Positions 25,060 to 38,200 of a stretch of 64,000 bases of DNA are shown in pieces (position 1 is the first letter of the stretch; every line of letters starts with the position of its first letter). The stretch is from Litoditis marina. Lineage: Eukaryota; Nematoda; Chromadorea; Rhabditida; Rhabditidae. The DNA is taken from assembly GCA_964036275.1 (NCBI GenBank), contig OZ038435.1, positions 27,943,521 through 28,007,520 on the forward strand. The letters run 5' to 3'. The notes under the pieces are model-generated. The model did no database searches. It had not been told where the DNA came from and worked only from the letters and a program-made list of their open reading frames with translations. A program made the translations under genes and the position numbers.

Positions 25060-25571
25060 AGTGAGGGACCGTTTCTCTATAATTTGGATCGGTTAAAAAA
25101 CATCAAGTCCCAAGAAACTGCTTTGATAGTGTACTGATGGTCCCTTACTATCACACAAAAAAAGAAAAATGAAAATCAGTCGAGAACCAAGCCTTTTATG
25201 AGCCAAACTATGTTCAGGGTTACTGTATCGCAAAACTTTTGGTCAAAATATATATTTGGTTTTAATACACACAACTTCAATCTCAATTAAATTAAAAGAG
25301 AGGCATAGATAACTAAAACACTTTTAAATATGTCAGTTATTACATGATTGAGTCTATAATACGTTTCACGGACGTTTTGCGGACAATTTGTGCGCGTCTC
25401 CATAAAAATAGGTACGTGCTGTGGCTTCCGCGTTGTGGCCGTACTCACATTTGCTCAAAAACGACCCAAGTTGCGGAATTTTCACTAATTCTGACTGTTT
25501 TGTCTATTTTTCGTCCCCATGTGTTCACTGATGACACATATCATCAAATTAAAGAGGTACGGTCCCTTTAA
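25060..25571 (-). mobile_element. MITE family M5, copy 3
   Basis: The ends are GAGGGACCGTTTCTCTATAA and GAGGTACGGTCCCTTTA. It is in opposite orientation to the copy at 23305-23815 and shares its interior. Confidence 0.7.
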
Positions 25572-26044
25572 AGTGGAAGTCTTTTGAAAGTAAAAGTCAT
25601 TTCAGATCTTGACTAAAAATGAATTAATAACTTTTACTTTCAAATGACTTTTACTCTAATGACGTGTTCCTGGTACATCATATAGTTCCTGATTCTCCAA
25701 GCATGAAACAAACTTACAAAAGCAAAAGTTAGGATCTTAAACATTGAGAGAAAAGCGAGAGCATGAGTGTGCTGCTAGTTAGTTACATAACGTGGAACAC
25801 ATCACATATCTCGAACGTGTGAATGAGTTTACATGTTCTTGACGTTTCACGCGACTATCCAGTTTACTTCTAGTATACGCAGTTTTAACGGTGAACTCTC
25901 CGTGCGTGATTGTTCCCGAGCGCACAACTCCAAAAACTCGTTTTTAGGAAAATCTCGAATATCAGTTTTTCATAATCCCGCGAGATATTTACCGTGAGAT
26001 CTGGAATTTTTCAAAATTCACCACACCACAGTCGAACAATACTT

Positions 26045-26221
26045 ATACTAGGTGCCAAATTCATAAATTTTTGTCTCTCGTAGGAATCGAACTTGCGAGC
26101 AAAAGGTACGTAGCAGGGTGCTCATCACTACGCTACGATAACACACAAAGAGAAGCTTCGGAATCGAATAGATGTGTGAATCGAATAGTACCCTCCCGCC
26201 TTCCCATTTGCGACGACTATA
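26045..26221 (-). mobile_element. tRNA-like TIR element family T1, copy 8
   Basis: A minus-strand copy running from TATACTAGGTGCCAAATTC to TTGCGACGACTAT, with reverse A and B boxes. It lies about 420 bases upstream of the gene C conserved block. Confidence 0.7.
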
Positions 26222-26638
26222 TAGTCTTTTCCATTCCTACGGAGACTCCTACAATAGGATTTGGAAAACTCCAAGCCGTTTTGCTCTCTTACTTTTGATC
26301 GCAGAAGTTCAGGATTTTCGTACCTCCTTCTCGTTTTCACGTACAGTAAATATACGAGAGATTTTTCTATGAACTTTATTTTCAGCTCCAAACAGCCTTC
26401 GGAAAGTTTGGAATGTTACTGTAGGAGTGTCAGTAGGAATGGTGTGAACTATAACAGAACGGTTTCGTAGGTGTTTATAGATTATAATTGTGACCAACAT
26501 AACTCCAAAAATCAGATGAAACATTAGAATTTACTCGATTGATAAAGAAAATGCTCCAGAGTTTTTGAACCTGTTTGCTTCGTTTGGTCTCGGCTTCAAT
26601 AGTAATAATCAATGTGAATGTGACTTTCTTTGTGGTTC

Positions 26639-26764
26639 TTCCAAATACTGCATCTCTTCGTTTAGTTTTAGTCATCAAACAAAGAGACATTGAAATTCTT
26701 TTCTTATTGCTTGGATGATATTGAATGTATGCTCAAATTGATTTGAAAACCATTGCTATAAAAG
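26639..26764 (+). promoter_or_regulatory. Gene C upstream block and TATA-like box
   Basis: The conserved block (TTCCAAATACTGCATC to GATGATATTGAAT) is followed by GCTATAAAAG at 26755-26764, about 30 bases before the ATG. This is the uninterrupted form of the promoter seen split in gene A. Confidence 0.5.
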
Positions 26765-26792
26765 AAGGGCATCCGTAAGTTTGGCAAGAAAA

Positions 26793-29700
26793 ATGTGGTT
26801 TTCTCTGCTCCTTCTACCCTTCTGTGCTCTGGCGCAACTTGACCCAGATCATATAATATCACATATAAAGGAGTGAGTACCATGTATTATCATTTCTCTC
26901 TTTTAAGCTTTTTGTAATTCACTTTTATGCTTTTTGTGTTTTCTCTTTTTGTGCTTTTCTTCCCACAGGGAGATACAAACTGCTAGTTGACAGCGAAGTT
27001 ATTGCAGTTTTACTTCAGGTTGACTGCAGATTTACTAGGGGTTTGCCTTACTGCGGGTTTACTGCGGATTTAACCCTGGTCCTGAAATTCCTATGTCCTG
27101 AACATTTGGATGCATTTTCAATATTGTGGATTTTTTTAGTGCTGGCTTATATAGCACACAGATAAAACTACAAAAGCCGAAAAGCGATCCCATAATAGTG
27201 TGGCAGAAGTGATCACTTTGTACTAACTCATGTCGGCTTCTGGTGGGGGTACGATTAAGGAGATAAAAACATACTGTAAGATAGTAGATGTGTATTATTC
27301 ATAAATAAGGTCGTTTTCAGAGATATCGATCCTTCCGTCCGCCCTTGCGACGATTTCTACAGACACGTTTGTCCGAAAGAGTTGAGCCCCACCGATCAAA
27401 TCAAACAATTTCTTGAGAAATGGTTCTCTGATGCCGTTGCACCATATGAGATCAGCAGCAGATACGCCGATTTTCTGACCAAATTTCAGGTAATATAACT
27501 TGTCTCCGCTTCGCCGTGACATGAATGAATTTTTCCACATGGAACATCACTAGCACTGTGTCATGAAAATGAGATTGATTGAAAACCACATGACATCTAA
27601 ATATTTACACCCGATTTCAACCCAATACACTCAGTTGGTGATGGCACTTCATGTCTAATACCATTGAGAGTCTTTGTGACCACAAATAATTTACTTTCAA
27701 TTGAATATAGCACTCACAGTATACTATACTTACATTACATAGCGCAATACATTGTTGTTCCAAGTCGCTTTGTGATGTGGTGGTGATCATTCAAAATAGC
27801 TTCAGTGCGGAGAACTTTCTGGAACGGTCACCAACTATTTCATTGAAAATCAATATCAGTCGTTATACAAACTGAAAACTAAATTTCAGACTGATAGAAA
27901 CAATACGAATGAGAAAGTGCCTGGTGACAAACTGAAACTAAAACTCTTGCAGAGGTAGGTGATGAAAACTCATCCAGGTAAATATTCATTTCACATATTC
28001 ACATCTATTCATTCACGTCGCTTTGTTACAAGGCGGTGATTCATACAGTTCGGAAATTTAACTGTGATTTAAATTTAACTCAGTAGTGATACGCATAGAA
28101 AAATATCTCGAGTTTTCTCGATTGACATTGTGGTAATATAACAGCAACGCTGCCAAACGTTTCACTGAGCATGACGTGTGATTTTCCTTCAGTTCGGCTA
28201 CTGCACGCATTCATTTTTTCACCCCACTCAGAACGGCTGAAAATGTGCAAATTCTGTTCCGTTTTCTATGAGGCATTTCCAACCTGTTGCAAATTTGAAC
28301 AAATGTGGTTGAGAGGAGTTATGCCGCTATTTGCTTCATTCAGACCGCCAAGATCGGCCATTTGTGTTTAGTGCTCACATTTCCCAAATGGACTCGTTGG
28401 CAGCGAGGCAAAGACTTTGGAAGACTGTTATCTAGAGAAAACATATATTTTACAATAAGTTTTCTTGAGTACGATTTATAACGAATGGGAGGAACCCTTC
28501 ACATAAATGTTTATTGTTTTGAAGTAATTCAACATGTTCAAAAACTGCCTTGAAACTTTATTGGCAAGCTGCCCAAGTCCAGTTCGGGAAGGTACGGATT
28601 ACTTGAAACATTCACTCGGTTTGTGTTACTTAATGATCTGCCGCTCCTACGCTGGCTTTCTTTTTTGTTGAATATTATATCTGTTTGAATATTGTTAGAT
28701 GCCTGACCAACGAATCATTGTTCCGACATGCATACAAACTTTCTGCACGCGGCGTTGGAGAGTTTCAGTTCACGTATTGTCTCAATGCAACAAAACAGCA
28801 AATGGCAGAACTGACAGACGAAAAGTTAGCTTCTATGAAACGGGTGAGACATTAATACACGAGATTCATAAATACAGAAAGCCAGGCATAAGAGTTGAGT
28901 AAAACAAGATCTCATATCACTTATTTTGTATTTTCTGATGTGTCCTCTCTGAACAACGAAAAAAATCACACGAAAATCAAACTTGCCGATACGAGCTGAA
29001 GTTCTCCAGCAATAGGAGATAACGAGATACATGTCTTGCAGAGAGGGTAAAAAAATTAAAGAGAAAGAGAGAGGGGGGGGGGGGGAGAGGGAGCGAAAGA
29101 GAAAGAGAAAAGTAGTAGGAGGAAAGTGATTGCAGAGCGTGACTTCGATATTTTCAAACTGCCTCAGAAGTGAACTCCACTCCGGTGGATGACTTCCTTC
29201 ATTTTTCAGTCCAAATCTCGGCAGGACCAGCAACAGTTGGGCTTCCGTTCCAAATGGTTTGAATACGTGAATGACGAGAAGAACGAGTTCGCGAAAAAAG
29301 ATAGACGGGCACTACAGTTATTCGAGAAAAGCAAAACAATTATGCAGGATCTTCTATTGGTTGGTCTCTTTCGCTATATCAATTCATTTGATATTGCTCC
29401 ACGCTACATTGTTTATGGTTTCATGCATAGTGTTTTATAATGTTTTGTTAACCATCTTCTGAAATACTAAATATAGTTGGGGCTGAAAAACTGAGCAGTG
29501 CAAATGCATACATATTCAACGAAGAAAAAAAACGAGAAAAACTATTTTTCTTGTTTTCGCGTTAAATGATCTCTTGTCGTTGAGTGTTATGTTCTTCTCT
29601 GCCACCAGCGTATCAGTGTGTGTATCTTTCAGAAGTCTACTTGGGTCAAAAAGCATAATCTTGCTGATCATATTAAATATAGCCTAGACAACTTGTCTTT

Positions 29701-32700
29701 GCGTTCGTGGAGAAACACTACAGAAATGAAAGAGGATTTTGATAATTTCGAGAAATATTATCATGACTGCATTCAAGGGTGAGTCACTATTTATAGTCGA
29801 TGGGATGAAATATTCACGAAAACGTGGAAGACAAATAAGAATGAGTACGCCACGTAACAATTAATAACAAAAAAAGTGAATGAATGAATTTGAAATCTAG
29901 AAATATTGAATGCCAGAAAATGTTGAAACACATCCCATCTGCGTCTCTAGCTTCAACAACTGTTTGCGAAACTCGTAGATCAACTAATAAATATGTTTTC
30001 CGAGAAGATTTGAAAATGTTCGATTGAAGCATATTCATTCGAGCATGCGAAATACAAGAGATAAGTACAAAATAACGACGGTAAACACGAAAACATTCAC
30101 GTCAAAAACTTGACAGTGAGGCAGAATACTACCTTTGGATTATTCAGAATCAGCGGCTTGCTGGCCGTGGAGTACGATCAGTGTTTTCTGGACGCGAGAG
30201 AAATATATCTTCCTGGCGAGTCGTACTTCTGGGGGGCGGAAATCTTATTGAGATATACTGGTCGTGTGACTGTGTACCCTCCTGTCTATGGTTCATTCGA
30301 GCTTCAAGATGAAATGAGTGTGGTGAGATTTCTTTCAACACTTTCAACATGTTTTTTCAATTTCAGCTGTTTTTGATAATCCTATTTTCCATGATCGTGC
30401 TCTCCGATGATAAGAAATAGAAACGATTCACTATATGATAGGTTGATAGGTGTGGACTTCCGTGATTGTTCTAGTTTGCTCTTCCAATTTGTGTAGAAAA
30501 AGCAAAGCAAACATTCCACATCTAAAACTAGATTCTAATCTTTTAACAATCATTTGAAAAAATTCAGCGAGGTGATATCATGAGGCAACGCGTGAGTGAA
30601 TCTAAGTCAAGCACTGGACTATGATAAATGGCGATGTACCACTCTTTTCAAGAAAAATCTTGCTTTTATCAGGATCGAGAAACGTTCATTCACTAATCGC
30701 AACTCGCAAAGCATGAACACATGGTATCTGACAGATTCCAGATTGTCTTATCATATTTTTCAGTTGACGTCTTTCGTATATGTTATTGCTCATGAAATTG
30801 GTCATTCCATCTTCATGACCGTCCGCGCTCCTCAAGCTCCGGTCGACCTGGAATGCCTCAAAAACCACATGCACAACGCATGTGAAACCTTCAAAGAAGA
30901 AGTTAGTCCTGTGATGGTTCATATTTTGAGAGAATCCTGATTCTTTGTACCCGTAGCTCTCTTTCTCCAACGTGAAAACTTGAGAAAAAACGAGGGAAAA
31001 GATTGATATTCAGCTTTGACGTTTATTTGGCGAGAAACTGAACGTTAACTTGGTTCAGACTTGGAGTTCAAGTGAGTAATAACATTAAACGATATATTCT
31101 GACGGAACATGCTTGGTTGGCATTCGGCGAAAAAGGCGGAGCTTAGGGACAGTACCTCTATTTGTATAAAAACGAATGTGAAGTGAGAAACGATTAGCTT
31201 TTGAGATTGAACTGCATGGAATGTAGAAAAGGAGGTCAATAACTCAAGAGGGAAATGAAAAATCTAATCTCGCAATTTTCATGGGTCAAAAACATTTTGG
31301 TTTTATACTGAGAAAGAATTTGCAGCAAACAAACATTAGTTAAACGTCCGAATATGATAATTTCTCACCACTGATTCGAAACTGTTAACAGAACAGAGTA
31401 TACTAGTGAATTGAATATTCACGTGAAGTTAGCATTCTAATGAGGAATGGTGCACTTTGTCTTTCTCTTCACGTTTCTGAGTTCTGCTGTGTTTAACATG
31501 TTTCACGTGATTGTGCGATTGATTGACAGTATAGCTTATTTTTGTTTCAGATACGTTTTTAGTGTTAGCGGAATGTTGTCAAAGGTTGAGCATTTATTTT
31601 CTGATTTAGTTTGTCAGGATGATCATGAAAATTGCGAGATTAGATTTTTCATTTCCCTCTTGAGTTAATGACCTCCTTTTCTACATTCCATGCAGTTCAA
31701 TCTCAGAAGCGAATCGTTTCTCACTTTACATTCCTTTTTTATACAAATTTACCTCTTTTTCTATATTTCCGGAGGAAATAATGAATTGATAGATATGAAA
31801 TAAAGACATCTAATCAACTATTGCTTTTTTAGGGTTCATTCAATTCAACAGGTAAAACTATGTTGATTTGTAAAACATGAACTGCGTTACAAGTTTGGTT
31901 AGTAAGCATTCTCTCAGAAACCGTGATCAATCTTTGATTTCGGGCACCGCACGTGTGGCGCCGTCCATTTCTTCCACTCTTCGTGGCTATTTGGCTCAGT
32001 CGGCAGAGCAGCGCACTACAGTCCAGTAGGCCGAGGGTTCGAATCCTTTCACGACCACCATCATTTTTGTTTTTGTTCGATTAACCTTTTTATGGAGTCA
32101 GGATCTCTACATGTTAACATAATTGCTTCTCCAATATATTTTAATCTATTAAAACTACAAAAGCGAAGCAAAATCTCACTGCGCACACTCCACACATCTA
32201 GAAGTAATTGTCAAAGCAGCTAAGAGCAATGTTTCTAGGGCCATAAAATGGCTCAATGTTCACCGATTGCTGCAAGATTTCAGATTGACACATAACTCTG
32301 CTGTTTCTAACTATATTCCAAATTTCAGATGAATCGGTTAAATTCGTCGGTTTCGCGGCCGCCACGCGGCCGCTGTCGGAAGACATTTTTGCGAGACGAT
32401 ATTCAGAATGACTGTAGATCACTCGTCGCACATTAAATATCGAATAGCTCAATGATAGAGCCTTTCCTCCTCTATCTCTCTCTATCAAAATCTCAAAAAT
32501 CCGTTCAGGAGTTTTCGAGAAAATGGCATATACTTTTGAAAGTCCGCAATGTTGTGATCAAGAACTAATCTGCGCAGCGCTCCGCGCTGCGCGCGATAAT
32601 GTGCAATGTAGGTAATTTTTTGAATATTGAAAAAAGTCATTTATTCCGTTTTGAGATGAAAGTTTATACCTTACGTACAGAAAGTTCGAAAAACCACATT

Positions 32701-34776
32701 ATTACGGAGCAAAATAGAAGCCAACAGGATTTAGGTTACCGCAATGCAGCAATCCTTAATCTATCACTGCTTTGTAGTTTTCATGATATTTACAATTTTT
32801 TCCCCCACAAATTTCAAATTGGTAATTTTAGTCATGTTTTGCATATGGTTTTGTAATTTTATGGAAATTTTGAAAATTTTGCACGTAGGTGAACTCGGCG
32901 GTGTATGTACGTGCGCGTGTTCGCGCCGCATTTTTGAGAACACGGAGCAAGACAGGAAGTTGACACCTACATGAATGATTTTGGTTTTTTTAATGTAAAC
33001 AACATCCACTAATCAGCTCAAACCTCCAAATTAAAGAGGAACGGTCCCTTTAACAAAAAAGGGGCGTAACGCGCCGCGACGTTTGCGAAGAGTCATGCGT
33101 AACATGAGCATTCCTTTCTGGTCATTTAAAAGTTCAGTTCGTTGCATAGAATGTCAAACTGTTTTCCGATATTTAGTGGATTTGCGAGAGTGGCAAAACG
33201 ACACTACAAGAAGATGTGGCTGATATCGCCGCTAGAACCGTCACTCTACACATGGCAAAAGACATGGCAAAATCCTACAGTTCGGTGAGCATCTGAGCAC
33301 CAAAGTTCTTCTCGTTCTCATTCAGACCTGTTGCGTGTCAGTGCAGAGTCAACAATATTTCAAGGGTTTTTGCTTACTGTGGTAAAGATAGTCATACAAA
33401 TTGCTATAGTTTTGAAAAATTCTAACATGATGAAAATGTGAATTATTCATTTTTATCCTGTGAATTTATTGGCTTATATCCACATTTTCAGTGGAATCGT
33501 TATTACTATAGTAAGTTTTTGTTTCTGTTTGCATTGTTGCTTTCAGACTGAGTTGCACGGTCTCAGCTGGGACCAGTTGTACTTCTATGGAGTCGCTATT
33601 AACTGGTGTACTAAACGTGTGAGTTTGTTATTTTCTGCTTAGCGATATTAAGTGTCGCCATGTCCGGGATTCGTGGATGATGAATAGTCCGTGAGAGTTA
33701 TGTTTGCCAGTGACCGTTGCCCGCGCTTTTTGAGCTTTCATAATGCAATAGTATGAAAACAGACAATTGAGATGCGAAGATATATGGAATTCTTCGAGAT
33801 CGAAGAAGCCCGTATTGTGTTTTCAGCGTAGTTGGTAACCCCGGTGTACGGAATTAGTTTTGTTCTGTTTACTTACCTTGCGCTTGCGTCGAACGCATCA
33901 AAGTCTAGAAAAAGTGTGTTCCTGCAAAATTTGAAACTTTTGACAGAGGTCAAAAATAGTTGAACCAAACGTTTCGGAATGGAATCGGGTTTTCTATTTT
34001 CCTAAGACGCTGAATAATGAGTCTTACATACCTAAACGTCTATGTTCACCTCAAGTTTAGCGCAATTTTCAAGACCAACAAAAATTCTTAGGTTTCTCAA
34101 TTACATTTCAGAACGATGGCAATCCGAAAGCTGAACATTCATCCTCTGTCGTCCGTGTCAATGGAGTTTTGTCGCAGTCCACTGATTTCCAGACCGCATT
34201 CGGGTGCAAAGCTGGGGATAGAATGGTTACTCCAAGAGTGGGTCATATTTCGAATTGAGAGACAGAACCAAACTTACATTTTAGGACCTTCGTTCACCGG
34301 CAAAAATTTTCTTTTCTCCAAAGTGTAGAATGTTTACCTCTCAGCTCTCCACGATTAGCTGCTTTGCTCTTTCAGATTTTTTTCATTCTATAGATTTGTC
34401 TTCTACTTCTTATGTATCGTTCTAGGTTTCCTTTTTTTCAAAATAACCTTTTTTAATATTAGCAGTCCAATCGGACATATCTGATTATCTTTCCCTACCT
34501 CACTAAGGAGCCTCGAGGGAGAGTATCAAGATTTAAGTGGTTAGGTCTTGGGTAGAGGCGAACGTGCCACTTTTCATTCCTTTCAATTAATCATACTAGT
34601 TTACTTTCTGCTGAGCTTTTCAAATATTTGCTTACTAGCAAGTGATTAATTGAGTATAGAATTACCGAATCAGATAAATCAGCAATCATCAGTGAACTGA
34701 AAGGAAAATAAGGAATATTTGTTTACAGGAAAAACGATGTTTTATCTATGGACCGCCGGCACTGATCAGCAAATAG
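26793..34776 (+). CDS. Neprilysin-like M13 zinc metallopeptidase, gene C
   Basis: Predicted secreted zinc endopeptidase of 473 residues. Twelve exons: 26793-26872, 27321-27489, 27890-27954, 28699-28843, 29210-29359, 29633-29778, 30148-30322, 30764-30901, 33177-33284, 33547-33618, 34112-34237 and 34729-34776. The joined frame is 1422 bases and fully open. The signal peptide is MWFSLLLLPFCALA. Motifs: RPCDDFYRHVCP in exon 2, HEIGH at residues 320-324, EDVAD at 368-372, YFYGVAINWC in exon 10 and HSSSVVRVNG at 425-434. The NAxY position is replaced (LRYTGRVTVYPPVYG). It ends KRCFIYGPPALISK. Intron 8 is 2.3 kb because a MITE there was itself invaded by a 1.4-kb composite element. It is the closest relative of gene B and part of the A-B-C tandem. 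Confidence 0.9.
29045..29130 (+). repeat. Purine-rich low-complexity tract
   Basis: A GAGA and poly-G stretch, including a run of about 13 G, in gene C intron 4. Confidence 0.7.
31399..31533 (+). mobile_element. MITE family M1 (TATACTAGAAG), copy 1
   Basis: First of seven copies of a 135-bp element. The consensus begins TATACTAGAAGTCAATTGAA and ends in the imperfect reverse (CAGTTGACTAACAGTATA), with inner TCACGTGAA and TTTCACGTGA pairing. This copy is nested in the E1 foldback loop. Confidence 0.75.
31981..32056 (+). other. tRNA-like segment inside E1, copy 1
   Basis: It has a tRNA-like D arm (GGCTCAGTCGGCAGAGC), a T loop GGTTCGAATCC and partly pairing acceptor ends (TCGTG with CACGA), but no 5-bp anticodon stem with a 7-base loop. 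I treat it as a tRNA-derived Pol III promoter region and not as a functional tRNA gene. Confidence 0.55.
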
Positions 34777-35295
34777 ACTTCTTGGACTGTGATTCGAACA
34801 TGTATTGAAAAACAATATAAATGTCATGCAAATGTAACCGATGAGTTTTGTATGTACCACTGTTTACGAGCAGAAGATACATTTAGTAGAGGTTGCAATC
34901 GCTGTGGACCATGCGGTAGGGAATTCTCCGTAACTCTCGCGAGATTGCCACAAGACCTGGTCATTCGAAATCAAATTGTGAATGTGACATTCAGTTCAGG
35001 ACAAAGTGTTGATCAGAAAACACAGTGTTCCGTTTTTCGTAACGGAAACTTTGTTTTGAAATGGAACACACGTCTTTTGTGCAGGTAAAAGCTCGGATAT
35101 TTCATGTGAACAACATGGTATGGTATAGAGTCGGTATGGTATAGAGAATACTCGTCATAGGGGGAGAGTTTCAAGTAAAAATCACGGTGATTTGTATAGC
35201 TAAAGAGCAATTTACCTTCAATCTCGATTAAAAAGAGTTCAGGGTGCTACTGTAAATTCGAGAGCATTATTTGCATTATGGATTCATTCATTCTC
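34777..35295. other. Convergent intergenic DNA between C and D
   Basis: The 3' ends of genes C and D face each other across 519 bases. I see no further gene or clear repeat. Confidence 0.5.
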
Positions 35296-38200
35296 TCAAA
35301 CGTGCGTTCCATCTGATATCCATGATTTGAAGGCCTTCTTCCCAAATACATGACATTTTTGCTTCTGAAATGATTAAAACATTCATTGTTTCCATAAAAC
35401 TTACACAACAGAATAATAGGTGAACCACTTGTTGTTTACTGTTAACATTCAAGTTTTCAATGTGAACAGCTATTGATTCGCGACACACCATAAAACCCTG
35501 TGCACAAGAGAAATGAATCGGTTCGAGATGGTCAATCAAAATCAGCTGGTAACACTGGTTTTTTGTCTTTTGAAAACAGTGAATGTGTATATGGCTTCGC
35601 TAATAGAAATACATTTTCACCGGAGGGAACACCATTCCGAAATGAGTGGAGGCCACCAAATGAATCTTGAACTTCTTCTTCCCGAATCAGGCTCCGCCCA
35701 TTTATTCGAGACCATATAGTCGTCGCCAACGGAAAGGCGGGAGGGTACTGTATATCTCACTTTCCGCTGTGTACGCAAAATGTCTTCGATTCCGAAGCGC
35801 GCCACTTATGTGCTCTAATAGCGCAGTGGTTAGCGCCCTGCTATGAAAATTTTCCTCTCAGGTTCCGTCCCGGCAAGAGACAGAAATTCATAAATTTGGC
35901 ACCCACTATACCTTCTTGATGACCATAGCGTCTCTAGATCTGCACTCGAATGCTTCTTGGAACATCCGCGATTGCATTAGCATTCCGTTCACACGGATAA
36001 CGGCCGGCGAGTGGGGATCTCCTAGTTTGTGGTCGTTCTGGAAATGTCAATGTTGTAGTAATTGTTTCCATTGAATAAAACTACTTTTGTATTTCTCGGT
36101 CAAAGAGACGAGTAAAGCCCATACTGTGATTCTCGTTATTTGGAGTATTCCCTTGCTTGAAGGTATTCTAGCTCTCGAAACTGCATAATTGGAACGTGTT
36201 ACCTACGAGAGACCCACTTAAATTATTCATACATGTACTAAGTGTAGAGAAATTTTTGAATTTGTCACGTTTTCACTGTTGGATGATTTTCTACGAATAT
36301 TGGAATGTCTTTGAGAAAAACTGGAGAAAAGGAAAGTTTGTATGAAATGCGTATGTGTTTTAACGGAACCCACTCGTGATGTTTTGAACGATTGCACTCG
36401 CTTTACGTGATTTAGCTGGAAAAATGTAACATGTCCCAACTCACTTGCTGTGTACACCAGTTGATACCTACTCCATAGAAGTACATCTGCGCGGCGGTGA
36501 TGGTCTTCGGAATCTCAACAAATTCCACATCTATCAGATAACAACAACCACATTCAACAAAATCAATAAGAAAATAATTGATGTTTGATCTGGTGAGAAA
36601 GGTGTGATTTATTCAGAAATTGAAAAAAAAGTGTTGGTTGTTCCACTTTGAAGAATTCGACCTTTCAAGGAAGCGTATACGACGGTCTTCGTGCTCTCCC
36701 GCTCTGTTTGTAGTTTGACGCCTTTGTATTCGATCAAAATTCGTGCATAACGAGATCACTTTTCAATAAAAACTTGGTCACTCCTTAAATTTGTCACTCA
36801 CGGATTTGCTCGATTCAGCAGACTGGACGAAATATTTCCTGAGAACTTGCGTGGTCGACATGGCGGCTATGTCGGCGGCGTCTTCGGAAATGGTTCGTCT
36901 CCCACTGGCACACTTCCACTGGAAGAAAGAGCATTACTCAGACTTTAGCGCCAATTTTGTGCAGAAAAATACAATAACTTTTTCAGTTACCGTATTCTGT
37001 TCGACCGTTTGAACAATGTGAGGGAGTGAAGGACCAAAAAACTCACGTCTCCTTTGAAAGTGCCACACGCGTCCTCCATGAGGGATTTGACACACTCGAT
37101 GTCGACGGGAGATTCAGACTCCGTGAAATGTTTGTTGTTGACAAAGATAGCGTGACCAACCTCGTGCGCGAGCACATATCCAAAAGACGAGATCTGGTAG
37201 AGGAACAATAAACAGCAATGAATTTTTTTAACAATAGACCGTTGTCAGAAAACTAAAAACGCCAGTTAGTAATTTTTTTCCAAAAGAGTCGTACAATAGG
37301 AAAGTTTGATCAAAACTTTCGTTGAGGTCTAGGTTCCTGATTTTTTCCATCTGCTTCTCGAAAGAAACTTCCATGACTGAGTTGACTGAGTGTTCAACTA
37401 CATAAATGAGCTGGAATCTACCTAACTGTAATTTGAATCCTAAGTTGTTCTTCAAGAACTAAGATGTAAACTTAAAAGAGAAAATCACAAAAATATCCAT
37501 TCAACTCACCACACTAACTTCATCCTGAAGATCCAACAAACCATAAAGAGCCGGATACATGAATACATCATTGTCCAAAAATCTTGCGTTAAAGGTAGGG
37601 ACCTTGGAGAGAACCAGATACTCTTTTACACTCAAATATTCTTTCTCCGAGATAACTCTTTTCACCGCCATGATGAAACACAGATCGTATTCCAGAGCAA
37701 ACTTGCCACTTATCCTGAAACAATAAGGCAATATACCAGTACAAGGAAGGTACCCCGGGCTACGCCCGGGTCCCTCCCTTGATTAGTCTAGGCTGGAATG
37801 AGCTTTTTGTCTTCTTTAGCTTTATCTTCACTCTGTTCGCCGCACTCGTATTTTTAAGCAGCGCGAGGGTCCTTCGTAACACAAAACCTCTTCTCAAAAA
37901 AGAGCGCGGAAGTTCTCCTTAGCATAGAGCGCGGAAGTTCTCCTTAGCATAGAGCGCGGAAGTTCTCCTTAGCATAGAGCGCGTTAGTTCTCTTTAACAT
38001 AGAGCGCGAAAGTTGTCCTTAGCATAGAGCGCGGAAGTTCTCCTTAGCATAGAGCGCGGAAGTTCTCCTTAGCATAGTGCATAGAGCGCGGAAGTTGTCC
38101 TTAGCAAAGAGCGCGGAAATTCTCCTTAGCATAGAGCGCGGAAGTTCTCCTTAGCATAGAGCGCGGACGTTCTCCTTAGCATAGAGCGCGGAAATTCTCC

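Larger units (their letters stand above)
24345..26638. other. Intergenic DNA between B and C
   Basis: Apart from the M5 copy at 25060-25571 and the T1 copy at 26045-26221 I recognise nothing here. Open frames are short and without domain features. Confidence 0.5.
31162..32597 (+). mobile_element. Composite element E1, copy 1
   Basis: A 1.4-kb non-autonomous element inside an M5 MITE in gene C intron 8. One end is a foldback with arms of about 130 bases (31162-31295 and 31610-31745), whose loop carries an M1 MITE. The other end is the palindrome GCGCAGCGCTCCGCGCTGCG. A tRNA-like segment lies at 31981-32056. It is repeated in reverse at 39927-41385. Both copies are flanked by AT. No transposase frame is seen and I cannot assign a transposon class. 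Confidence 0.75.
31144..33055 (-). mobile_element. MITE family M5, copy 4, split by element E1
   Basis: One terminus (TAGGGACAGTACCTCTAT) is at 31144-31161 and the rest, ending GAACGGTCCCTTTAA, is at 32598-33055. The intact copy at 14256-14728 shows that CCTCTAT and AATGTGCAAT were adjacent before the insertion. Confidence 0.8.

Noticed and set aside
31981..32056. Functional tRNA gene
   Set aside because: No anticodon stem-loop of normal size, and the segment is repeated within a transposon.
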